A DNA stretch of 64,000 nucleotides. Origin: Morganella morganii H1r. Lineage in GTDB: Bacteria; Pseudomonadota; Gammaproteobacteria; Enterobacterales; Enterobacteriaceae. The DNA lies in assembly GCF_000633515.1 (NCBI RefSeq), contig NZ_AYMP01000049.1:25591-89590 (forward strand), read 5' to 3'. Shown here one piece after another: positions 30,022-41,686 of the stretch; position 1 is the first letter of the stretch; each line of letters begins with the position of its first letter. The translations under genes and the position numbers were made by a program. The notes below the pieces were generated by a model that was given only the letters and a program-made list of their open reading frames with translations, did no database searches and was not told the origin of the DNA.

Positions 30022-30933
30022 ATGATAAATTCAAACCGTCCAGTGCTAAATCTGGATCTCGATCTGCTGCGGACGTTTGTGGCAGTCGCGGATCTGAATA
30101 CCTTCGCGGCAGCAGCTGCGGCAGTATGCCGTACTCAGTCTGCCGTCAGTCAGCAAATGCAGCGTCTCGAGCAGCTTGTCGGACGCGAACTGTTTGCGCG
30201 TCATGGCCGTAACAAATTACTGACCGACCATGGGTTACAACTGTTAGGTTACGCCCGTCAGATCCTGCGGGCAAATGATGATGCCACCGCATCACTGGCT
30301 TATAACGATGCAGAAGGGGAGTTACGCATCGGTGCATCCGATGATTCTGTTGACTCACTGCTGCCTTTCTTACTCAATCGTATTGCATCGGTATACCCGC
30401 GTATGGCCGTTGATGTCCGCATCAAACGCAGCCAGTACATTGAAGGTATGCTGGATAACCATGAGATTGACCTGGCGCTGACCACTGCGCGTATTGCTCA
30501 TCACCCGCGTACCGCTCTGCGTACCGCACCGGTGCTGTGGCACTGTGCGCCGGATTTCCAGTTACAGCCGAATGAGCCGATTCCGCTGGTGGTGATGGAC
30601 GAAACCAACCCGTTCCGCCATCTGGCAGCTGAAACCCTGGATGAGGCAGGGGTTCCGTGGCGGATCGCCTATGAGGCCGCATCACTCTCTGCTGTCCGTG
30701 CGGCGGTGAATGCCGAGGTCGGGATCACCGCCCGTCCGCTGGAAATGCAGAATGCTGACCTGCGCATTCTGAGTGTCAGCGAAGGGGTGCCGCGTCTGCC
30801 GGAAATTCAGTACTGGTTATACCGTAACATTGACGAGCAGAGCGAGTCAGTGCTGACGGTCTACCAGGCGATTGAAAACAAAAAGACGCCGTATACTGTT
30901 ACACCGGCGGATGATGACAAAGCCGCAGAGTAA
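30022..30933 (+). CDS. lrhA: LysR-type regulator LrhA/HexA
   Basis: A 303-residue LysR-family regulator; in E. coli LrhA represses flhDC (motility) and type 1 fimbriae, and HexA homologues in plant and insect pathogens repress exoenzymes and virulence. The N-terminal helix-turn-helix (about residues 14-73) contains FVAVADLNTFAAAAAAVCRTQSAVS-type spacing with QSAVSQQMQRLE, followed by the substrate-binding domain. The C-terminus is acidic. It is upstream of nuoA as in E. coli but has its own terminator. Confidence 0.95.
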   Translation: MINSNRPVLNLDLDLLRTFVAVADLNTFAAAAAAVCRTQSAVSQQMQRLEQLVGRELFARHGRNKLLTDHGLQLLGYARQILRANDDATASLAYNDAEGELRIGASDDSVDSLLPFLLNRIASVYPRMAVDVRIKRSQYIEGMLDNHEIDLALTTARIAHHPRTALRTAPVLWHCAPDFQLQPNEPIPLVVMDETNPFRHLAAETLDEAGVPWRIAYEAASLSAVRAAVNAEVGITARPLEMQNADLRILSVSEGVPRLPEIQYWLYRNIDEQSESVLTVYQAIENKKTPYTVTPADDDKAAE

Positions 30934-30984
30934 GCCGTTATACTCTGATACAGAACCGACATACTTTGTGACAATCAGACACAT

Positions 30985-31014
30985 AGCCGGGGGATAAATT
31001 CCCCCGGCTTTTTT
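30985..31014 (+). terminator. terminator of lrhA
   Basis: A nine-base perfect stem AGCCGGGGG/CCCCCGGCT with a seven-base loop and six T, 51 bases past the stop. It isolates lrhA from the nuo operon. Confidence 0.92.
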
Positions 31015-31609
31015 GTATCCTCTCCGCCGGTACGGAAATATCATATAAATGTTAACAGCATCACGCCGTGTTCCGGTTTTTGATGCCGTTTTAAGCGTCA
31101 CATCGCAGTTTTGTTTACTTGTTTGTTACAATGTTAACAAAACACAAGTTCTGTGATTGCCAAAATTAACCGTGCTCATTACATTGCAATAAAACTTTGT
31201 TAAAAACCTGACTGGTTTTCTCAGGTTTTAAGAAATGATTATGAATTAATCATTTGTTAAATAATTTTCAGCCAAACTGTGACCGGGATCAAAAATATTG
31301 CCCCTATTTACCGATGGAAAGACAGGTTTTTCCTGAGATAATGGGTTAGTAAAAGCGATCTATCCGTTAATATAATAAAGTTAATTTTCAATTTGGTTAC
31401 TTACTGACTCGTTTTAGCGATAAAGTCGCACAACGGGTTAATATTGAGTTGATTGTTTGTAACAAAATTGGGAAGAGCGGGGAACAAACCGGGTTACCGG
31501 CTTTCTCATCACGATAAGTGTTGTATCCGCCACTGAGTTGTTCCTCTCGTGTGTCGCTGTGGTGCTGTATGCAGGTACGGCAGGCAACACCACCTTTAAT
31601 GAGTAAGCA
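31015..31609 (+). promoter_or_regulatory. nuo operon control region
   Basis: About 595 AT-rich bases with no plausible gene. It contains a seven-base inverted repeat TTTGTTA/TAACAAA with a six-base spacer (31122-31141) and further TTGTTAA elements near 31197 and 31253, which loosely recall ArcA boxes. E. coli nuo is controlled by ArcA, NarL, Fis and IHF here, so similar control is likely, but no site is firmly assigned. Confidence 0.55.
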
Positions 31610-32056
31610 ATGAGTATGTCAACAGCCACTGAAGTTCTGGCCCATAACTGGGCATTTGCCATCTACCTTTTAGGTGCTCTCGGGTTATGTGCATTTATGT
31701 TGCTGGGCGCCCGTTATCTCGGGGGCCGTGCAAAAGCACGTGCCAAACATCTCCCTTACGAATCAGGTATTGACTCGGTCGGCAGCGCACGCCTGCGGAT
31801 GTCTGCAAAGTTCTACCTGGTTGCCATGTTTTTCGTGATTTTCGATGTTGAAGCCTTATACCTTTTCGCCTGGTCTGTTTCGGTCAGAGAATCGGGCTGG
31901 ATAGGGTTCACCGAAGCCGCGATCTTTATTCTGGTGTTATTGGCAGGGCTTTTCTATCTGGCACGTATCGGCGCGCTGGACTGGACACCTGCACGTTCAC
32001 GCCGCGAGGTGAAACACCCGAGCGTTGTGAACAAAATCAATAACAATCAACCGTAG
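31610..32056 (+). CDS. nuoA: NADH-quinone oxidoreductase subunit A
   Basis: A small membrane subunit of complex I at the interface between the peripheral and membrane arms. It is 148 residues with three hydrophobic helices (about 15-37, 68-88, 95-118) and the conserved cytoplasmic loop [13 protein letters not shown] and [11 protein letters not shown], the latter with acidic residues thought to lie near the quinone site. MSMST at the start matches E. coli. It is the first gene of the nuo operon. Confidence 0.96.
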   Translation: MSMSTATEVLAHNWAFAIYLLGALGLCAFMLLGARYLGGRAKARAKHLPYESGIDSVGSARLRMSAKFYLVAMFFVIFDVEALYLFAWSVSVRESGWIGFTEAAIFILVLLAGLFYLARIGALDWTPARSRREVKHPSVVNKINNNQP

Positions 32057-32074
32057 TCAATAGTGAGGCACAAG

Positions 32075-32749
32075 ATGGATTATACGCTCACCCGCATCGA
32101 TCCAAACGGTGAGAATGACCGTTATCCCCTGCAAAAACAAGAGGTTGTCAGTGATCCGCTTGAACAGCACGTTCACCGCAGTGTGTATATGGGGAAACTC
32201 GAACATGCATTACACGATATGGTTAACTGGGGCCGTAAAAATTCCCTGTGGCCGTATAACTTCGGTCTTTCCTGCTGTTATGTAGAGATGGTGACCTCCT
32301 TTACGGCGGTGCACGACGTTGCCCGTTTCGGTGCGGAAGTGCTGCGTGCCTCCCCGCGTCAGGCGGACTTTATGGTTGTGGCCGGAACCTGCTTTACCAA
32401 AATGGCACCGGTGATTCAGCGCCTGTATGACCAGATGCTGGAACCGAAATGGGTTATCTCCATGGGCTCCTGTGCCAACTCCGGCGGTATGTATGACATT
32501 TACTCTGTCGTGCAGGGGGTGGATAAATTTATTCCGGTGGATGTGTATATTCCGGGTTGTCCGCCGCGTCCTGAAGCCTATATGCAGGCACTGATGCTGT
32601 TACAGGAATCTATCGGAAAAGAGCGCCGCCCGCTGTCGTGGGTGGTCGGTGATCAGGGCGTTTACCGCGCCAATATGCAGTCAGAAAAAGAACGTAAACG
32701 CGGTGAACGGATTGCAGTGACCAACCTGCGCTCCCCGGACGAAATTTAA
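32075..32749 (+). CDS. nuoB: NADH-quinone oxidoreductase subunit B
   Basis: A peripheral-arm subunit that holds cluster N2, the [4Fe-4S] centre that passes electrons to quinone. The 224-residue protein shows the cysteine ligands in [16 protein letters not shown], and GSCANSGG with PGCPPRPE. The ATG at 32075 ([10 protein letters not shown]) has GAGG seven bases upstream; the frame opens four codons earlier. A small insertion (near residues 44-48, LEHAL) is present relative to E. coli NuoB. Confidence 0.97.
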   Translation: MDYTLTRIDPNGENDRYPLQKQEVVSDPLEQHVHRSVYMGKLEHALHDMVNWGRKNSLWPYNFGLSCCYVEMVTSFTAVHDVARFGAEVLRASPRQADFMVVAGTCFTKMAPVIQRLYDQMLEPKWVISMGSCANSGGMYDIYSVVQGVDKFIPVDVYIPGCPPRPEAYMQALMLLQESIGKERRPLSWVVGDQGVYRANMQSEKERKRGERIAVTNLRSPDEI

Positions 32750-32824
32750 GGCTTTCGGGCCACCGGGCGCAATATTTGCAATGTGTTGCGTCCATTGAAC
32801 CCTGAACAACTGTTGTGGTGAAGA

Positions 32825-34624
32825 ATGATGACAGAAAGTAATACGCAGACCGCACAGCGTCCCGCGTGGCAGACTCACGATTACCTGGATGATCCGGTAA
32901 TTGAGGAGCTGCGCCGTAAGTTCGGTCCTGACGCATTTACGGTTCAGCCGACACGTACCGGGATGCCGGTCGTCTGGGTGAAGCGTGAGCAGCTTCTGGA
33001 AGTACTGTTTTATCTTAAATCGCTGCCGAAACCGTATGTGATGCTGTTCGATCTGCACGGGACGGATGAGCGCCAGCGCACCCACCGCGAAGGTCTGCCG
33101 GCGGCGGACTATTCCGTGTTTTATCACCTGATTTCCATTGAGCGTAACCGCGATATCATGCTTAAGGTGGCGCTGAGTGAAAATGACCTGCATGTGCCGA
33201 CAGTAATTTCCGCGTTCCCTAACGCAAACTGGTATGAGCGCGAAACCTGGGAAATGTTCGGTATTATTATCGACGGGCACCCGAACCTGCGCCGTATTAT
33301 GATGCCGCCGACCTGGGAAGGGCATCCGCTGCGCAAAGATTACCCGGCGCGGGCAACGGAATTTGATCCGTTTGTCCTGACCAAACAGAAAGAAGATCTG
33401 GAAATGGAGGCGCTGACCTTCAAACCGGAAGAGTGGGGCATGAAGCGCGGCAACGAGAACGAGGACTTTATGTTCCTGAACCTCGGCCCGAACCACCCGT
33501 CTTCTCACGGTGCTTTCCGTATCATCCTTCAGCTCGACGGTGAAGAGATTGTCGACTGTGTGCCGGATATCGGCTACCACCATCGTGGTGCGGAAAAAAT
33601 GGGTGAGCGCCAGTCCTGGCACAGCTACATTCCGTACACTGACCGTATCGAATACCTCGGCGGCTGCGTCAACGAGATGCCGTATGTACTGGCGGTGGAA
33701 AAACTGGCGGGGATTGAGGTTCCGGCACGTGTGGATGTGATCCGCGTGATGCTGTCAGAACTGTTCCGCATTAACAGTCACCTGCTGTATATCAGTACCT
33801 TCATTCAGGATACCGGGGCGATGACGCCGGTCTTCTTTGCCTTTACCGACCGCCAGAAAATTTATGATGTGGTGGAAGCCATTACCGGTTTCCGTATGCA
33901 TCCGGCCTGGTTCCGTATCGGTGGTGTGGCGCATGATCTGCCGAAAGGCTGGGATCGCCTGCTGCGTGATTTCCTCGACTGGATGCCGAAACGCCTGGAA
34001 TCCTATGTCACTGCCGCACTGAAAAACTCCATCCTCAAAGGCCGTTCTGTCGGCGTGGCTGCTTACAACGCGAAAGAAGCCCTTGACTGGGGTGTGACCG
34101 GGGCCGGTCTGCGCGCCACCGGGATTGATTTCGACGTGCGTAAATGGCGTCCGTACTCCGGTTATGAGAATTTCGATTTTGAAGTGCCTGTTGCCGCCAA
34201 CGGTGACTGCTATGACCGCGTGATGCTGAAAGTGGAAGAAGTGCGCCAGAGTCTGCGTATTCTGGAACAGTGCCTGAAAAACATGCCGGAAGGGCCGTTT
34301 AAAGCAGACCACCCGCTGACCACGCCGCCGCCGAAAGAGCGCACGTTACAGCACATAGAAACCATGATTAACCATTTCCTCCAGGTGTCATGGGGTCCGG
34401 TGATGCCGGCTCAGGAATCGTTCCAGATGATTGAGGCCACGAAAGGGATTAACAGTTATTACCTGACCAGTGACGGCAGCACCATGAGTTACCGTACCCG
34501 AATCCGTACACCAAGTTATGCCCATCTGCAGCAGATCCCGTCGGTGATCAGCGGCAGCCTGGTCTCTGACCTGATTGTGTACCTCGGAAGTATCGATTTC
34601 GTTATGTCGGATGTGGATCGCTGA
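32825..34624 (+). CDS. nuoC: NADH-quinone oxidoreductase fused subunit CD
   Basis: The fused NuoCD subunit of gammaproteobacteria, 599 residues. The NuoC part (about 1-190, 30-kDa family) includes [15 protein letters not shown] and GHPLRKDYP; a linker leads to NuoD (about 210-599, 49-kDa family) with [23 protein letters not shown] and the C-terminal [18 protein letters not shown]. NuoD forms part of the quinone pocket. The start is ATG 32825 or the adjacent ATG 32828. A 75-base gap separates it from nuoB. Confidence 0.97.
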   Translation: MMTESNTQTAQRPAWQTHDYLDDPVIEELRRKFGPDAFTVQPTRTGMPVVWVKREQLLEVLFYLKSLPKPYVMLFDLHGTDERQRTHREGLPAADYSVFYHLISIERNRDIMLKVALSENDLHVPTVISAFPNANWYERETWEMFGIIIDGHPNLRRIMMPPTWEGHPLRKDYPARATEFDPFVLTKQKEDLEMEALTFKPEEWGMKRGNENEDFMFLNLGPNHPSSHGAFRIILQLDGEEIVDCVPDIGYHHRGAEKMGERQSWHSYIPYTDRIEYLGGCVNEMPYVLAVEKLAGIEVPARVDVIRVMLSELFRINSHLLYISTFIQDTGAMTPVFFAFTDRQKIYDVVEAITGFRMHPAWFRIGGVAHDLPKGWDRLLRDFLDWMPKRLESYVTAALKNSILKGRSVGVAAYNAKEALDWGVTGAGLRATGIDFDVRKWRPYSGYENFDFEVPVAANGDCYDRVMLKVEEVRQSLRILEQCLKNMPEGPFKADHPLTTPPPKERTLQHIETMINHFLQVSWGPVMPAQESFQMIEATKGINSYYLTSDGSTMSYRTRIRTPSYAHLQQIPSVISGSLVSDLIVYLGSIDFVMSDVDR

Positions 34625-34626
34625 TT

Positions 34627-35175
34627 ATGCAAGAACTGAACCCTGAAGCAAAAAAAGCACTGCAAGGCGCAGTGAATGCGGCGCAGCCGGCCGGAAAACA
34701 ACCTGATTTTGTGCTGAGTGACGAAGAGCGCGCCGAAATCGAAGCGGAAAAACACCATTACGAAGATCCGCGTGCCGCCTCTATCGAAGCGCTGAAAATC
34801 GTACAGAAACACCGTGGCTGGGTGGAAGACGGCGCGATTTACGCCATCAGCGATGTGCTGGGCATCCCGGCAAGTGACGTGGAAGGTGTGGCGACATTCT
34901 ACAGCCAGATCTACCGTCAGCCGGTCGGCCGCCATGTGATCCGTTACTGTGACAGCGTGGTGTGCCACATCACCGGTTACCAGGGGATCAAGGCCGCACT
35001 TGAGCGCAAACTGAATATTCAGCCGGGACAGACAACCGCCGACGGCCGCTTTACGCTGCTGCCGACCTGCTGCCTCGGGAACTGTGACAAAGGGCCGACC
35101 ATGATGGTTGATGAAGATACCCACAGTCACGTGACGCCTGAAGCCATTGAAACGTTACTGGAGCAGTATCCATGA
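34627..35175 (+). CDS. nuoE: NADH-quinone oxidoreductase subunit E
   Basis: A 24-kDa-type subunit with a thioredoxin-like fold carrying [2Fe-2S] cluster N1a. Ligand cysteines are visible in RYCDSVVCH and LPTCCLGNC. The 182 residues exceed E. coli NuoE (166) by an N-terminal extension rich in Gln and Ala. The stop overlaps the nuoF start (ATGA), indicating translational coupling with its partner in the NADH dehydrogenase module. Confidence 0.96.
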   Translation: MQELNPEAKKALQGAVNAAQPAGKQPDFVLSDEERAEIEAEKHHYEDPRAASIEALKIVQKHRGWVEDGAIYAISDVLGIPASDVEGVATFYSQIYRQPVGRHVIRYCDSVVCHITGYQGIKAALERKLNIQPGQTTADGRFTLLPTCCLGNCDKGPTMMVDEDTHSHVTPEAIETLLEQYP

Positions 35176-36524
35176 CAGTTAAAACGGTTTGCCGTACTGC
35201 GGAAACCCATCCTCTCACCTGGCGGTTGCGCGACGACCATCAGCCGGTGTGGCTGGATGAATACCGCAGCAAAAACGGTTATGCGGGGGCGGAACGCGCC
35301 CTGAAAGGCATGGCACCGGATGAGATCACAAATCTTGTCAAAGACGCGGGTCTGAAGGGCCGCGGCGGTGCGGGGTTCTCCACGGGTCTGAAGTGGAGCC
35401 TGATGCCGAAAGACGAGAGCATGAATATCCGTTACCTGCTGTGTAACGCCGACGAAATGGAACCGGGTACCTACAAAGACCGGCTCCTGATGGAACAACT
35501 GCCGCATCTGCTGGTGGAAGGGATGCTGATCAGCGCCTTTGCCCTGAAAGCATACCGGGGCTATATCTTCCTGCGCGGCGAGTACATTGAGGCAGCGAAA
35601 CACCTGCGTCATGCCATTGAAGAAGCGAAAGCAGCCGGTCTGCTGGGGAAAAATATCCTCGGCAGCGGGTTTGATTTCGAGCTGTTTGTGCACACCGGTG
35701 CCGGGCGTTATATCTGCGGGGAAGAAACCGCACTGATTAACTCCCTGGAAGGCCGCCGTGCCAATCCTCGCTCCAAACCGCCGTTCCCGGCCAGTTCCGG
35801 GGTATGGGGAAAACCGACCTGTGTCAACAACGTCGAAACCCTGTGTAACGTACCGGCGATTCTGGCACACGGCAAAGAGTGGTACATCGGTCTGAGTGAA
35901 GGCAAAAGTACCGATGCCGGGACCAAACTGATGGGCTTTTCCGGCCGCGTGAAAAATCCGGGGGTCTGGGAACTGCCGTTCGGCACTACTGCCCGCGAGA
36001 TCCTGGAGGATTACGCCGGGGGCATGCGTGACGGACTGACCTTAAAAGCCTGGCAGCCCGGCGGTGCGGGAACCGACTTCCTGACACAGGATCACCTTGA
36101 TTTACCGATGGATTTTGAGCATATCGGCAAAGCGGGCAGCCGTCTGGGAACGGCGCTGGCAATGGCGGTGGACAATGAAATCAACATGGTGTCACTGACC
36201 CGTAACCTCGAAGAATTTTTTGCCCGCGAATCCTGCGGCTGGTGTACACCGTGCCGTGACGGACTGCCGTGGAGCGTGAAAATTCTGCGCGCAATAGAAA
36301 AAGGGGAAGGCCAGCCGGGAGACATTGAGACATTAGAGCAATTATGTCGTTTCCTGGGACCGGGTAAAACCTTCTGCGCACACGCGCCGGGCGCGGTAGA
36401 GCCGTTACAGAGTGCGATCAAATATTTCCGTGATGAATTTGAAGCGGGGATCGTACAGCCGGTTTACGGCAACGTGCAGACCATTGCCGGGATCCAGCCG
36501 AACCTGCTGAAGCAGCGCTGGTGA
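35172..36524 (+). CDS. nuoF: NADH-quinone oxidoreductase subunit F
   Basis: The 51-kDa-type subunit that binds NADH and FMN and holds [4Fe-4S] cluster N3. The 450-residue protein has [17 protein letters not shown] (nucleotide/FMN loop) near residue 63, [19 protein letters not shown] near 175, and [11 protein letters not shown] with a later cysteine ([11 protein letters not shown]) for the cluster. Its length is near E. coli NuoF (445). It overlaps nuoE by four bases. Confidence 0.97.
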   Translation: MTVKTVCRTAETHPLTWRLRDDHQPVWLDEYRSKNGYAGAERALKGMAPDEITNLVKDAGLKGRGGAGFSTGLKWSLMPKDESMNIRYLLCNADEMEPGTYKDRLLMEQLPHLLVEGMLISAFALKAYRGYIFLRGEYIEAAKHLRHAIEEAKAAGLLGKNILGSGFDFELFVHTGAGRYICGEETALINSLEGRRANPRSKPPFPASSGVWGKPTCVNNVETLCNVPAILAHGKEWYIGLSEGKSTDAGTKLMGFSGRVKNPGVWELPFGTTAREILEDYAGGMRDGLTLKAWQPGGAGTDFLTQDHLDLPMDFEHIGKAGSRLGTALAMAVDNEINMVSLTRNLEEFFARESCGWCTPCRDGLPWSVKILRAIEKGEGQPGDIETLEQLCRFLGPGKTFCAHAPGAVEPLQSAIKYFRDEFEAGIVQPVYGNVQTIAGIQPNLLKQRW

Positions 36525-36547
36525 TCCCTTACGGATTTTCGTTTAAC

Positions 36548-36567
36548 GCCTGCATAGCAGGCCTTTT
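36548..36567 (+). terminator. hairpin between nuoF and nuoG
   Basis: A perfect six-base stem GCCTGC/GCAGGC with a three-base loop followed by CTTTT lies in the 58-base gap inside the nuo operon. It looks like a weak intrinsic terminator or an RNA-processing/stability hairpin; the downstream genes must still be transcribed. Confidence 0.45.
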
Positions 36568-36582
36568 GGAAGCATGCTGACT

Positions 36583-39306
36583 ATGGCTACAATACATGTA
36601 GACGGCAAAGAATATGAAGTCGACGGCGCGGATAACCTGCTGCATGCCTGTCTTTCGCTCGGACTTGATATTCCGTATTTTTGCTGGCATCCGGCGCTGG
36701 GAAGCGTCGGCGCTTGCCGCCAGTGTGCGGTAAAGCAATATCAGAATGCCGATGACACCCGTGGTCGTCTGGTAATGTCATGTATGACACCGGCACAGGA
36801 CGGCACCTTTATCTCGATTGATGATGAAGAAGCCAAAAAGTTCCGGGAAAGTGTGGTGGAATGGCTGATGACCAACCACCCGCACGATTGTCCTGTCTGT
36901 GAAGAGGGCGGTAACTGCCATCTTCAGGATATGACCGTCATGACCGGGCATTCAGTGCGCAAATACCGCTTCACAAAACGTACCCATCAGAATCAGGAGC
37001 TGGGGCCGTTTGTTGCACATGAAATGAACCGCTGTATCGCCTGTTACCGTTGTGTCCGTTACTACAAAGATTATGCGGACGGTACGGATTTCGGGGTTTA
37101 CGGCGCACACGACAACGTGTACTTCGGGCGTCCGGAAAGCGGCACGCTGGAAAGTGAATTCTCCGGTAACCTGGTTGAAATTTGTCCGACCGGGGTCTTT
37201 ACCGATAAAACCCACTCTGAACGTTATAACCGCAAATGGGATATGCAGTTTGCACCGAGCGTCTGCCAGCAGTGCAGCGTCGGCTGTAACATCAGCCCGG
37301 GCGAACGTTACGGCGAATTGCGCCGTATCGAAAACCGTTATAACGGCACCATCAACCACTACTTCCTGTGCGACAAAGGGCGCTTCGGTTACGGTTATGT
37401 CAACCGTGATGACCGTCCGCGTCAGCCGCAGCAGCGCCGTGGTGATGACTGGATCACCATCAATGCAGAGCAGGCGGAACGTGCGGCGGCAGATATGCTG
37501 TATCACGCGAAACGCACCATCGGTATCGGTTCGCCGCGTGCCAGTGTGGAAAGCAACTTTGCACTGCGTGAACTGGTCGGGGCGGAAAACTTCTTCAGCG
37601 GCCTGTCAGCCGGTGAACAGCACCGCCTGGAAATGATGCTGGAAATTTTACAGCAGGGCGGAATCTATACGCCGTCACTGCGTGAGATGGAAAACTATGA
37701 TGCGGTACTGGTGCTGGGTGAAGATCTGACTCAAACCGCAGCCCGTGTGGCACTCTCTGTCCGTCAGGCCGTGAAAGGCAAAGCCCGTGAAATGGCCGCT
37801 GCACAGAAAGTGGCGGACTGGCAGATCGCCGCTATCCAGAATATCGGCCAGCGTGCGAAATACCCGCTGTTTGTCACGGCGGTGGATACCACCCGTCTGG
37901 CAGATGTGGCGGCACTGCATTACAACGCTCCGGTGGATGATCAGGCGCGTCTGGGCTTTGCCGTTGCCAATATCATTGATAACACGGCCCCGGCGGTGAC
38001 GGATTTACCGGCAGATGTGAAAGCACAGGCAGAAATGATTGCACAGGCACTCAGTGGTGCGAAAAAACCGCTGATTATCAGCGGCAGCAACCCGGGCAGT
38101 GACGCACTGATTCAGGCGGCGGCAAACGTGGCCTGGGCACTGAAAGATAAAGGCATTGACGCCGGGCTGACTTTTGTCGGTGCGGAAGCCAACAGCTTTG
38201 GTGCCGCCATGACAGAAGCACAGCCGCTGGATAAAGCACTGGCTCTGCTGGCAGACGGCAGCGCGGATACCGTGGTGGTGATGGAAAACGACCTTTACCG
38301 CCATGCGGATAAAGCCGCTGTTGACTGTGCGCTGGATGCCGCCGCAAATGTGATTGTGCTGGATCACCAGCGCACTGACATCATGGATAAAGCGTCACTT
38401 ATCCTCTCCGCCAGCAGTTTTGCGGAAAGTGACGGCACACTCATCAACCACGAAGGCCGCGCACAGCGCTTCTTCCAGGTCTATGAGCCATCCTTCTACG
38501 ACAAATCCATCATTATGCATGAAAGCTGGCGCTGGCTGACAGCGCTGTACAATGACCTGAGTGAAAACACCCGTGACTGGTCACAGCTGGATCATGTGAT
38601 TGATGCCTGCATTGAGCAGATGCCGCACCTGGCCGGTATCAAAGATGCCGCACCGGATGCCGCATTCCGTATCCGCGGACAGAAACTGGCCCGTGAGCCG
38701 CACCGCTACAGCGGGCGTACCGCGATGCTGGCGAATATCAGTGTTCATGAGCAGCGTCAGCCGCAGGACAAAGACACGGCGTTTGCCTTCTCGATGGAAG
38801 GGAACAACAGCCCGGCAGCACCGCGTCAGCAAATTCCGTTTGCCTGGGCGCCGGGCTGGAACTCACCGCAGGCATGGAACAAATTCCAGGCGGAAGTGGG
38901 TGGTCATCTGCGTTTCGGTGATCCGGGTGTGCGTCTGTTCAGCGAAAAAGACGGCGGTATGGATTACTTCAGTGCCATCCCGGCGGCATTTGCGCCGCAG
39001 CAGAATGTCTGGACGGTTGCGCCGTATTATCACCTGTTCGGCAGTGAGGAGTTATCACAGCGGGCACCGGTGATTCAGGAACGGATGACGGACAGCTATG
39101 TGATGTTAAATGCACAGGATGCTCAGAAGCTGAATGTGGCGGAAGGTCAGGTACTGTCGGTACAACTGGCTGACAGCGCACTGACACTGCCGGTACGCAT
39201 CAGCACTCAGCTGACAGCCGGGCAAATCGGTCTGCCGCTGGGCATGCCGGGCATTTCGCCGGTACTGGCGGGTGCGGCGGTTAATCTGCAGGAGGTGGCA
39301 CAATGA
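36583..39306 (+). CDS. nuoG: NADH-quinone oxidoreductase subunit G
   Basis: The 75-kDa-type subunit carrying the [2Fe-2S] cluster N1b and several [4Fe-4S] clusters. At 907 residues it is the size of E. coli NuoG. The N-terminal ferredoxin-like part has [19 protein letters not shown]; then [42 protein letters not shown] (extra cluster N7 region, present in E. coli), and a long molybdopterin-oxidoreductase-like domain. ATG 36583 ([13 protein letters not shown]) matches E. coli; ATG 36574 is in frame but too close to GGAAG. Confidence 0.97.
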   Translation: MATIHVDGKEYEVDGADNLLHACLSLGLDIPYFCWHPALGSVGACRQCAVKQYQNADDTRGRLVMSCMTPAQDGTFISIDDEEAKKFRESVVEWLMTNHPHDCPVCEEGGNCHLQDMTVMTGHSVRKYRFTKRTHQNQELGPFVAHEMNRCIACYRCVRYYKDYADGTDFGVYGAHDNVYFGRPESGTLESEFSGNLVEICPTGVFTDKTHSERYNRKWDMQFAPSVCQQCSVGCNISPGERYGELRRIENRYNGTINHYFLCDKGRFGYGYVNRDDRPRQPQQRRGDDWITINAEQAERAAADMLYHAKRTIGIGSPRASVESNFALRELVGAENFFSGLSAGEQHRLEMMLEILQQGGIYTPSLREMENYDAVLVLGEDLTQTAARVALSVRQAVKGKAREMAAAQKVADWQIAAIQNIGQRAKYPLFVTAVDTTRLADVAALHYNAPVDDQARLGFAVANIIDNTAPAVTDLPADVKAQAEMIAQALSGAKKPLIISGSNPGSDALIQAAANVAWALKDKGIDAGLTFVGAEANSFGAAMTEAQPLDKALALLADGSADTVVVMENDLYRHADKAAVDCALDAAANVIVLDHQRTDIMDKASLILSASSFAESDGTLINHEGRAQRFFQVYEPSFYDKSIIMHESWRWLTALYNDLSENTRDWSQLDHVIDACIEQMPHLAGIKDAAPDAAFRIRGQKLAREPHRYSGRTAMLANISVHEQRQPQDKDTAFAFSMEGNNSPAAPRQQIPFAWAPGWNSPQAWNKFQAEVGGHLRFGDPGVRLFSEKDGGMDYFSAIPAAFAPQQNVWTVAPYYHLFGSEELSQRAPVIQERMTDSYVMLNAQDAQKLNVAEGQVLSVQLADSALTLPVRISTQLTAGQIGLPLGMPGISPVLAGAAVNLQEVAQ

Positions 39307-40280
39307 GCAGCTGGTTTACACCTGAATTAATCGATGTGCTGATTAATGTTCTCAAAGCCGTTGTGATCCTGCTGGTGGTTGTGACCTGCGGTGCCTTTAT
39401 GAGTTTTGGTGAGCGCCGCCTGCTGGGGCTGTTCCAGAACCGTTACGGGCCGAACCGTGTGGGCTGGGGCGGATCGCTCCAGCTGGTCGCGGACATGATC
39501 AAAATGTTCTTTAAAGAGGACTGGACACCGAAATTCGCTGACCGCTTTATCTTCACCCTGGCACCGATGGTGGCATTCACCTCGCTGCTGCTGGCCTTTG
39601 CGATTGTGCCGGTCAGCCCGGACTGGGTGGTGGCGGATCTCAACATCGGGATCCTGTTCTTCCTGATGCTGGCGGGACTGGCGGTGTATGCCGTGCTGTT
39701 CGCGGGCTGGTCGAGTAACAACAAATACTCACTGCTCGGCGCAATGCGTGCCTCGGCACAGACAGTCAGTTATGAAGTGTTCCTCGGTCTCTCGGTTCTG
39801 GGTGTGGTGGCGCAGGCAGGGTCGTTTAACCTGCTGGATATCGTCAACTCCCAGAGCACAGTCTGGAACGTCATTCCGCAGATTTTCGGCTTTATCACCT
39901 TTGCGATTGCGGGCGTGGCAGTGTGCCACCGTCACCCGTTTGACCAGCCGGAAGCTGAGCAGGAACTGGCGGACGGTTATCACATTGAATATTCGGGGAT
40001 GAAGTTCGGTCTGTTCTTCGTCGGGGAATATATCGGTATCGTGACAGTTTCCGCCCTGATTGTGACGCTGTTCTTCGGGGGCTGGCACGGACCATTCCTG
40101 CCGCCGTTTGTCTGGTTCGCGCTGAAAACCGCTTTCTTTATGATGATGTTTATCCTGATCCGTGCGTCGCTGCCGCGACCGCGTTATGACCAGGTGATGT
40201 CATTCGGCTGGAAAGTGTGTCTGCCGCTGACACTGATAAACCTGCTGGTGACAGCAGCCGTGATCCTGATAGCTCAATAA
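39303..40280 (+). CDS. nuoH: NADH-quinone oxidoreductase subunit H
   Basis: A membrane subunit at the joint with the peripheral arm, contributing to the quinone tunnel. The 325 residues have eight or more hydrophobic helices, [20 protein letters not shown] near residue 38, and an acidic cytoplasmic loop with [22 protein letters not shown]. Length and sequence equal E. coli NuoH. The ATG overlaps the nuoG stop (ATGA). Confidence 0.97.
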   Translation: MSSWFTPELIDVLINVLKAVVILLVVVTCGAFMSFGERRLLGLFQNRYGPNRVGWGGSLQLVADMIKMFFKEDWTPKFADRFIFTLAPMVAFTSLLLAFAIVPVSPDWVVADLNIGILFFLMLAGLAVYAVLFAGWSSNNKYSLLGAMRASAQTVSYEVFLGLSVLGVVAQAGSFNLLDIVNSQSTVWNVIPQIFGFITFAIAGVAVCHRHPFDQPEAEQELADGYHIEYSGMKFGLFFVGEYIGIVTVSALIVTLFFGGWHGPFLPPFVWFALKTAFFMMMFILIRASLPRPRYDQVMSFGWKVCLPLTLINLLVTAAVILIAQ

Positions 40281-40294
40281 GGGGTGATTGAACC

Positions 40295-40837
40295 ATGACA
40301 TTGAAAGAGTTAGTGGTTGGTTTCGCCACCCAGGTACGCAGTATTTGGATGATAGGGCTTCATGCCTTCCATAAACGCGAAACCCAGATGTACCCGGAAG
40401 AGCCGGTTTACCTGCCGCCGCGCTACCGCGGCCGGATTGTGCTGACGCGCGACCCGGACGGCGAGGAGCGCTGTGTCGCCTGTAACCTGTGCGCCGCGGT
40501 ATGTCCGGTCGGCTGTATCTCTCTGCAGAAAGCAGAACATGAGGACGGCCGCTGGTATCCGGAATTTTTCCGCATCAACTTCTCTCGCTGCATTTTCTGC
40601 GGATTATGCGAAGAAGCCTGCCCGACCACCGCAATCCAGCTGACGCCGGATTTCGAACTGGGTGAGTTTAAGCGCCAGGATCTGGTGTATGAGAAAGAGG
40701 ATTTATTAATCTCCGGTCCGGGTAAATATCCTGACTATAACTTCTATCACAAAACCGGGATGGCGGTTGCGGGCAAAGCCAAAGGCGAAGCCGACAATGA
40801 AGCCAAGCCGATTGATGTGAAAAGTCTGTTGCCATAA
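40295..40837 (+). CDS. nuoI: NADH-quinone oxidoreductase subunit I
   Basis: A ferredoxin-like subunit with two [4Fe-4S] clusters (N6a and N6b) that carry electrons to NuoB. The 180-residue protein has [15 protein letters not shown] at about residues 60-74 and [15 protein letters not shown] at about 99-113. It is the same length as E. coli NuoI. GGGGTGA lies upstream. Confidence 0.97.
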   Translation: MTLKELVVGFATQVRSIWMIGLHAFHKRETQMYPEEPVYLPPRYRGRIVLTRDPDGEERCVACNLCAAVCPVGCISLQKAEHEDGRWYPEFFRINFSRCIFCGLCEEACPTTAIQLTPDFELGEFKRQDLVYEKEDLLISGPGKYPDYNFYHKTGMAVAGKAKGEADNEAKPIDVKSLLP

Positions 40838-40850
40838 GGGGAGAACATAC

Positions 40851-41387
40851 ATGGAAATTACCTTTTATGTCGCCGGACTGATCGCCATTCTGTCCACGCT
40901 GTGTGTGATCACACAGACCAACCCGGTGCATGCGCTGCTGTATCTGATCACCTCGCTGCTGGCACTCTCTGCGGTCTTCTTTGCTCTCGGCGCGTATTTC
41001 GCCGGGGCACTGGAGATTATCGTCTACGCGGGTGCCATCATGGTGCTGTTTGTGTTTGTGGTGATGATGCTCAATCTCGGGCGGGCGGTTGTCGACCAGG
41101 AACGCAAATGGCTGTCCCCGTCTGTCTGGATGGGACCGGGCCTGCTTTCGGCGGTTCTGCTCGGCGTGATGATTTACGGTATCAGCTCCCTGAAAGATAA
41201 CGGTATCGCCGGTGAGGTGGTTACCGCGAAACAGGTGGGTATCAGTCTGTTCGGCCCGTATGTTCTGGTGGTGGAACTGGCCTCCTTCCTGCTGCTGGCG
41301 GGTCTGGTGGTGGCATACCACATCGGGCGTGACGAAAAAGCGGGCGGCGATCTTGTCAGTCAGCGCAACACGGAGGAAAAAGCATGA
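40851..41387 (+). CDS. nuoJ: NADH-quinone oxidoreductase subunit J
   Basis: A membrane subunit of 178 residues with five hydrophobic helices. The third (about residues 55-78, [20 protein letters not shown]) includes the residues known for the pi-bulge and coupling in the family. The hydrophilic C-terminus is slightly shorter than in E. coli (184). Its stop overlaps nuoK (ATGA). Confidence 0.96.
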   Translation: MEITFYVAGLIAILSTLCVITQTNPVHALLYLITSLLALSAVFFALGAYFAGALEIIVYAGAIMVLFVFVVMMLNLGRAVVDQERKWLSPSVWMGPGLLSAVLLGVMIYGISSLKDNGIAGEVVTAKQVGISLFGPYVLVVELASFLLLAGLVVAYHIGRDEKAGGDLVSQRNTEEKA

Positions 41388-41686
41388 TCCCTCTGCACCA
41401 CGGATTAATTCTCGCGGCTGTGCTCTTCATCCTCGGTTTCACCTGTCTGGTGATCCGCCGCAATCTGCTGTTTATGCTGATTGGTCTGGAAGTGATGATT
41501 AACGCGGCGGCTCTGGCGTTTGTCGTCGGCGGCAGCTACTGGAACCAGCCGGACGGACAGGTGATGTATATCCTGGCCATCAGTCTGGCGGCGGCTGAAG
41601 CGAGTATCGGGCTGGCACTGTTGCTGCAATTGCATCGTCAGCGTCAGGATCTGGATATTGATAAAGTCAGTGAGATGCGCGGATGA
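41384..41686 (+). CDS. nuoK: NADH-quinone oxidoreductase subunit K
   Basis: A 100-residue, three-helix membrane subunit related to MrpC. The conserved glutamates lie in the second and third helices ([11 protein letters not shown] and [16 protein letters not shown]), which are part of the proton path. It overlaps both nuoJ and nuoL by four bases. Confidence 0.96.
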   Translation: MIPLHHGLILAAVLFILGFTCLVIRRNLLFMLIGLEVMINAAALAFVVGGSYWNQPDGQVMYILAISLAAAEASIGLALLLQLHRQRQDLDIDKVSEMRG

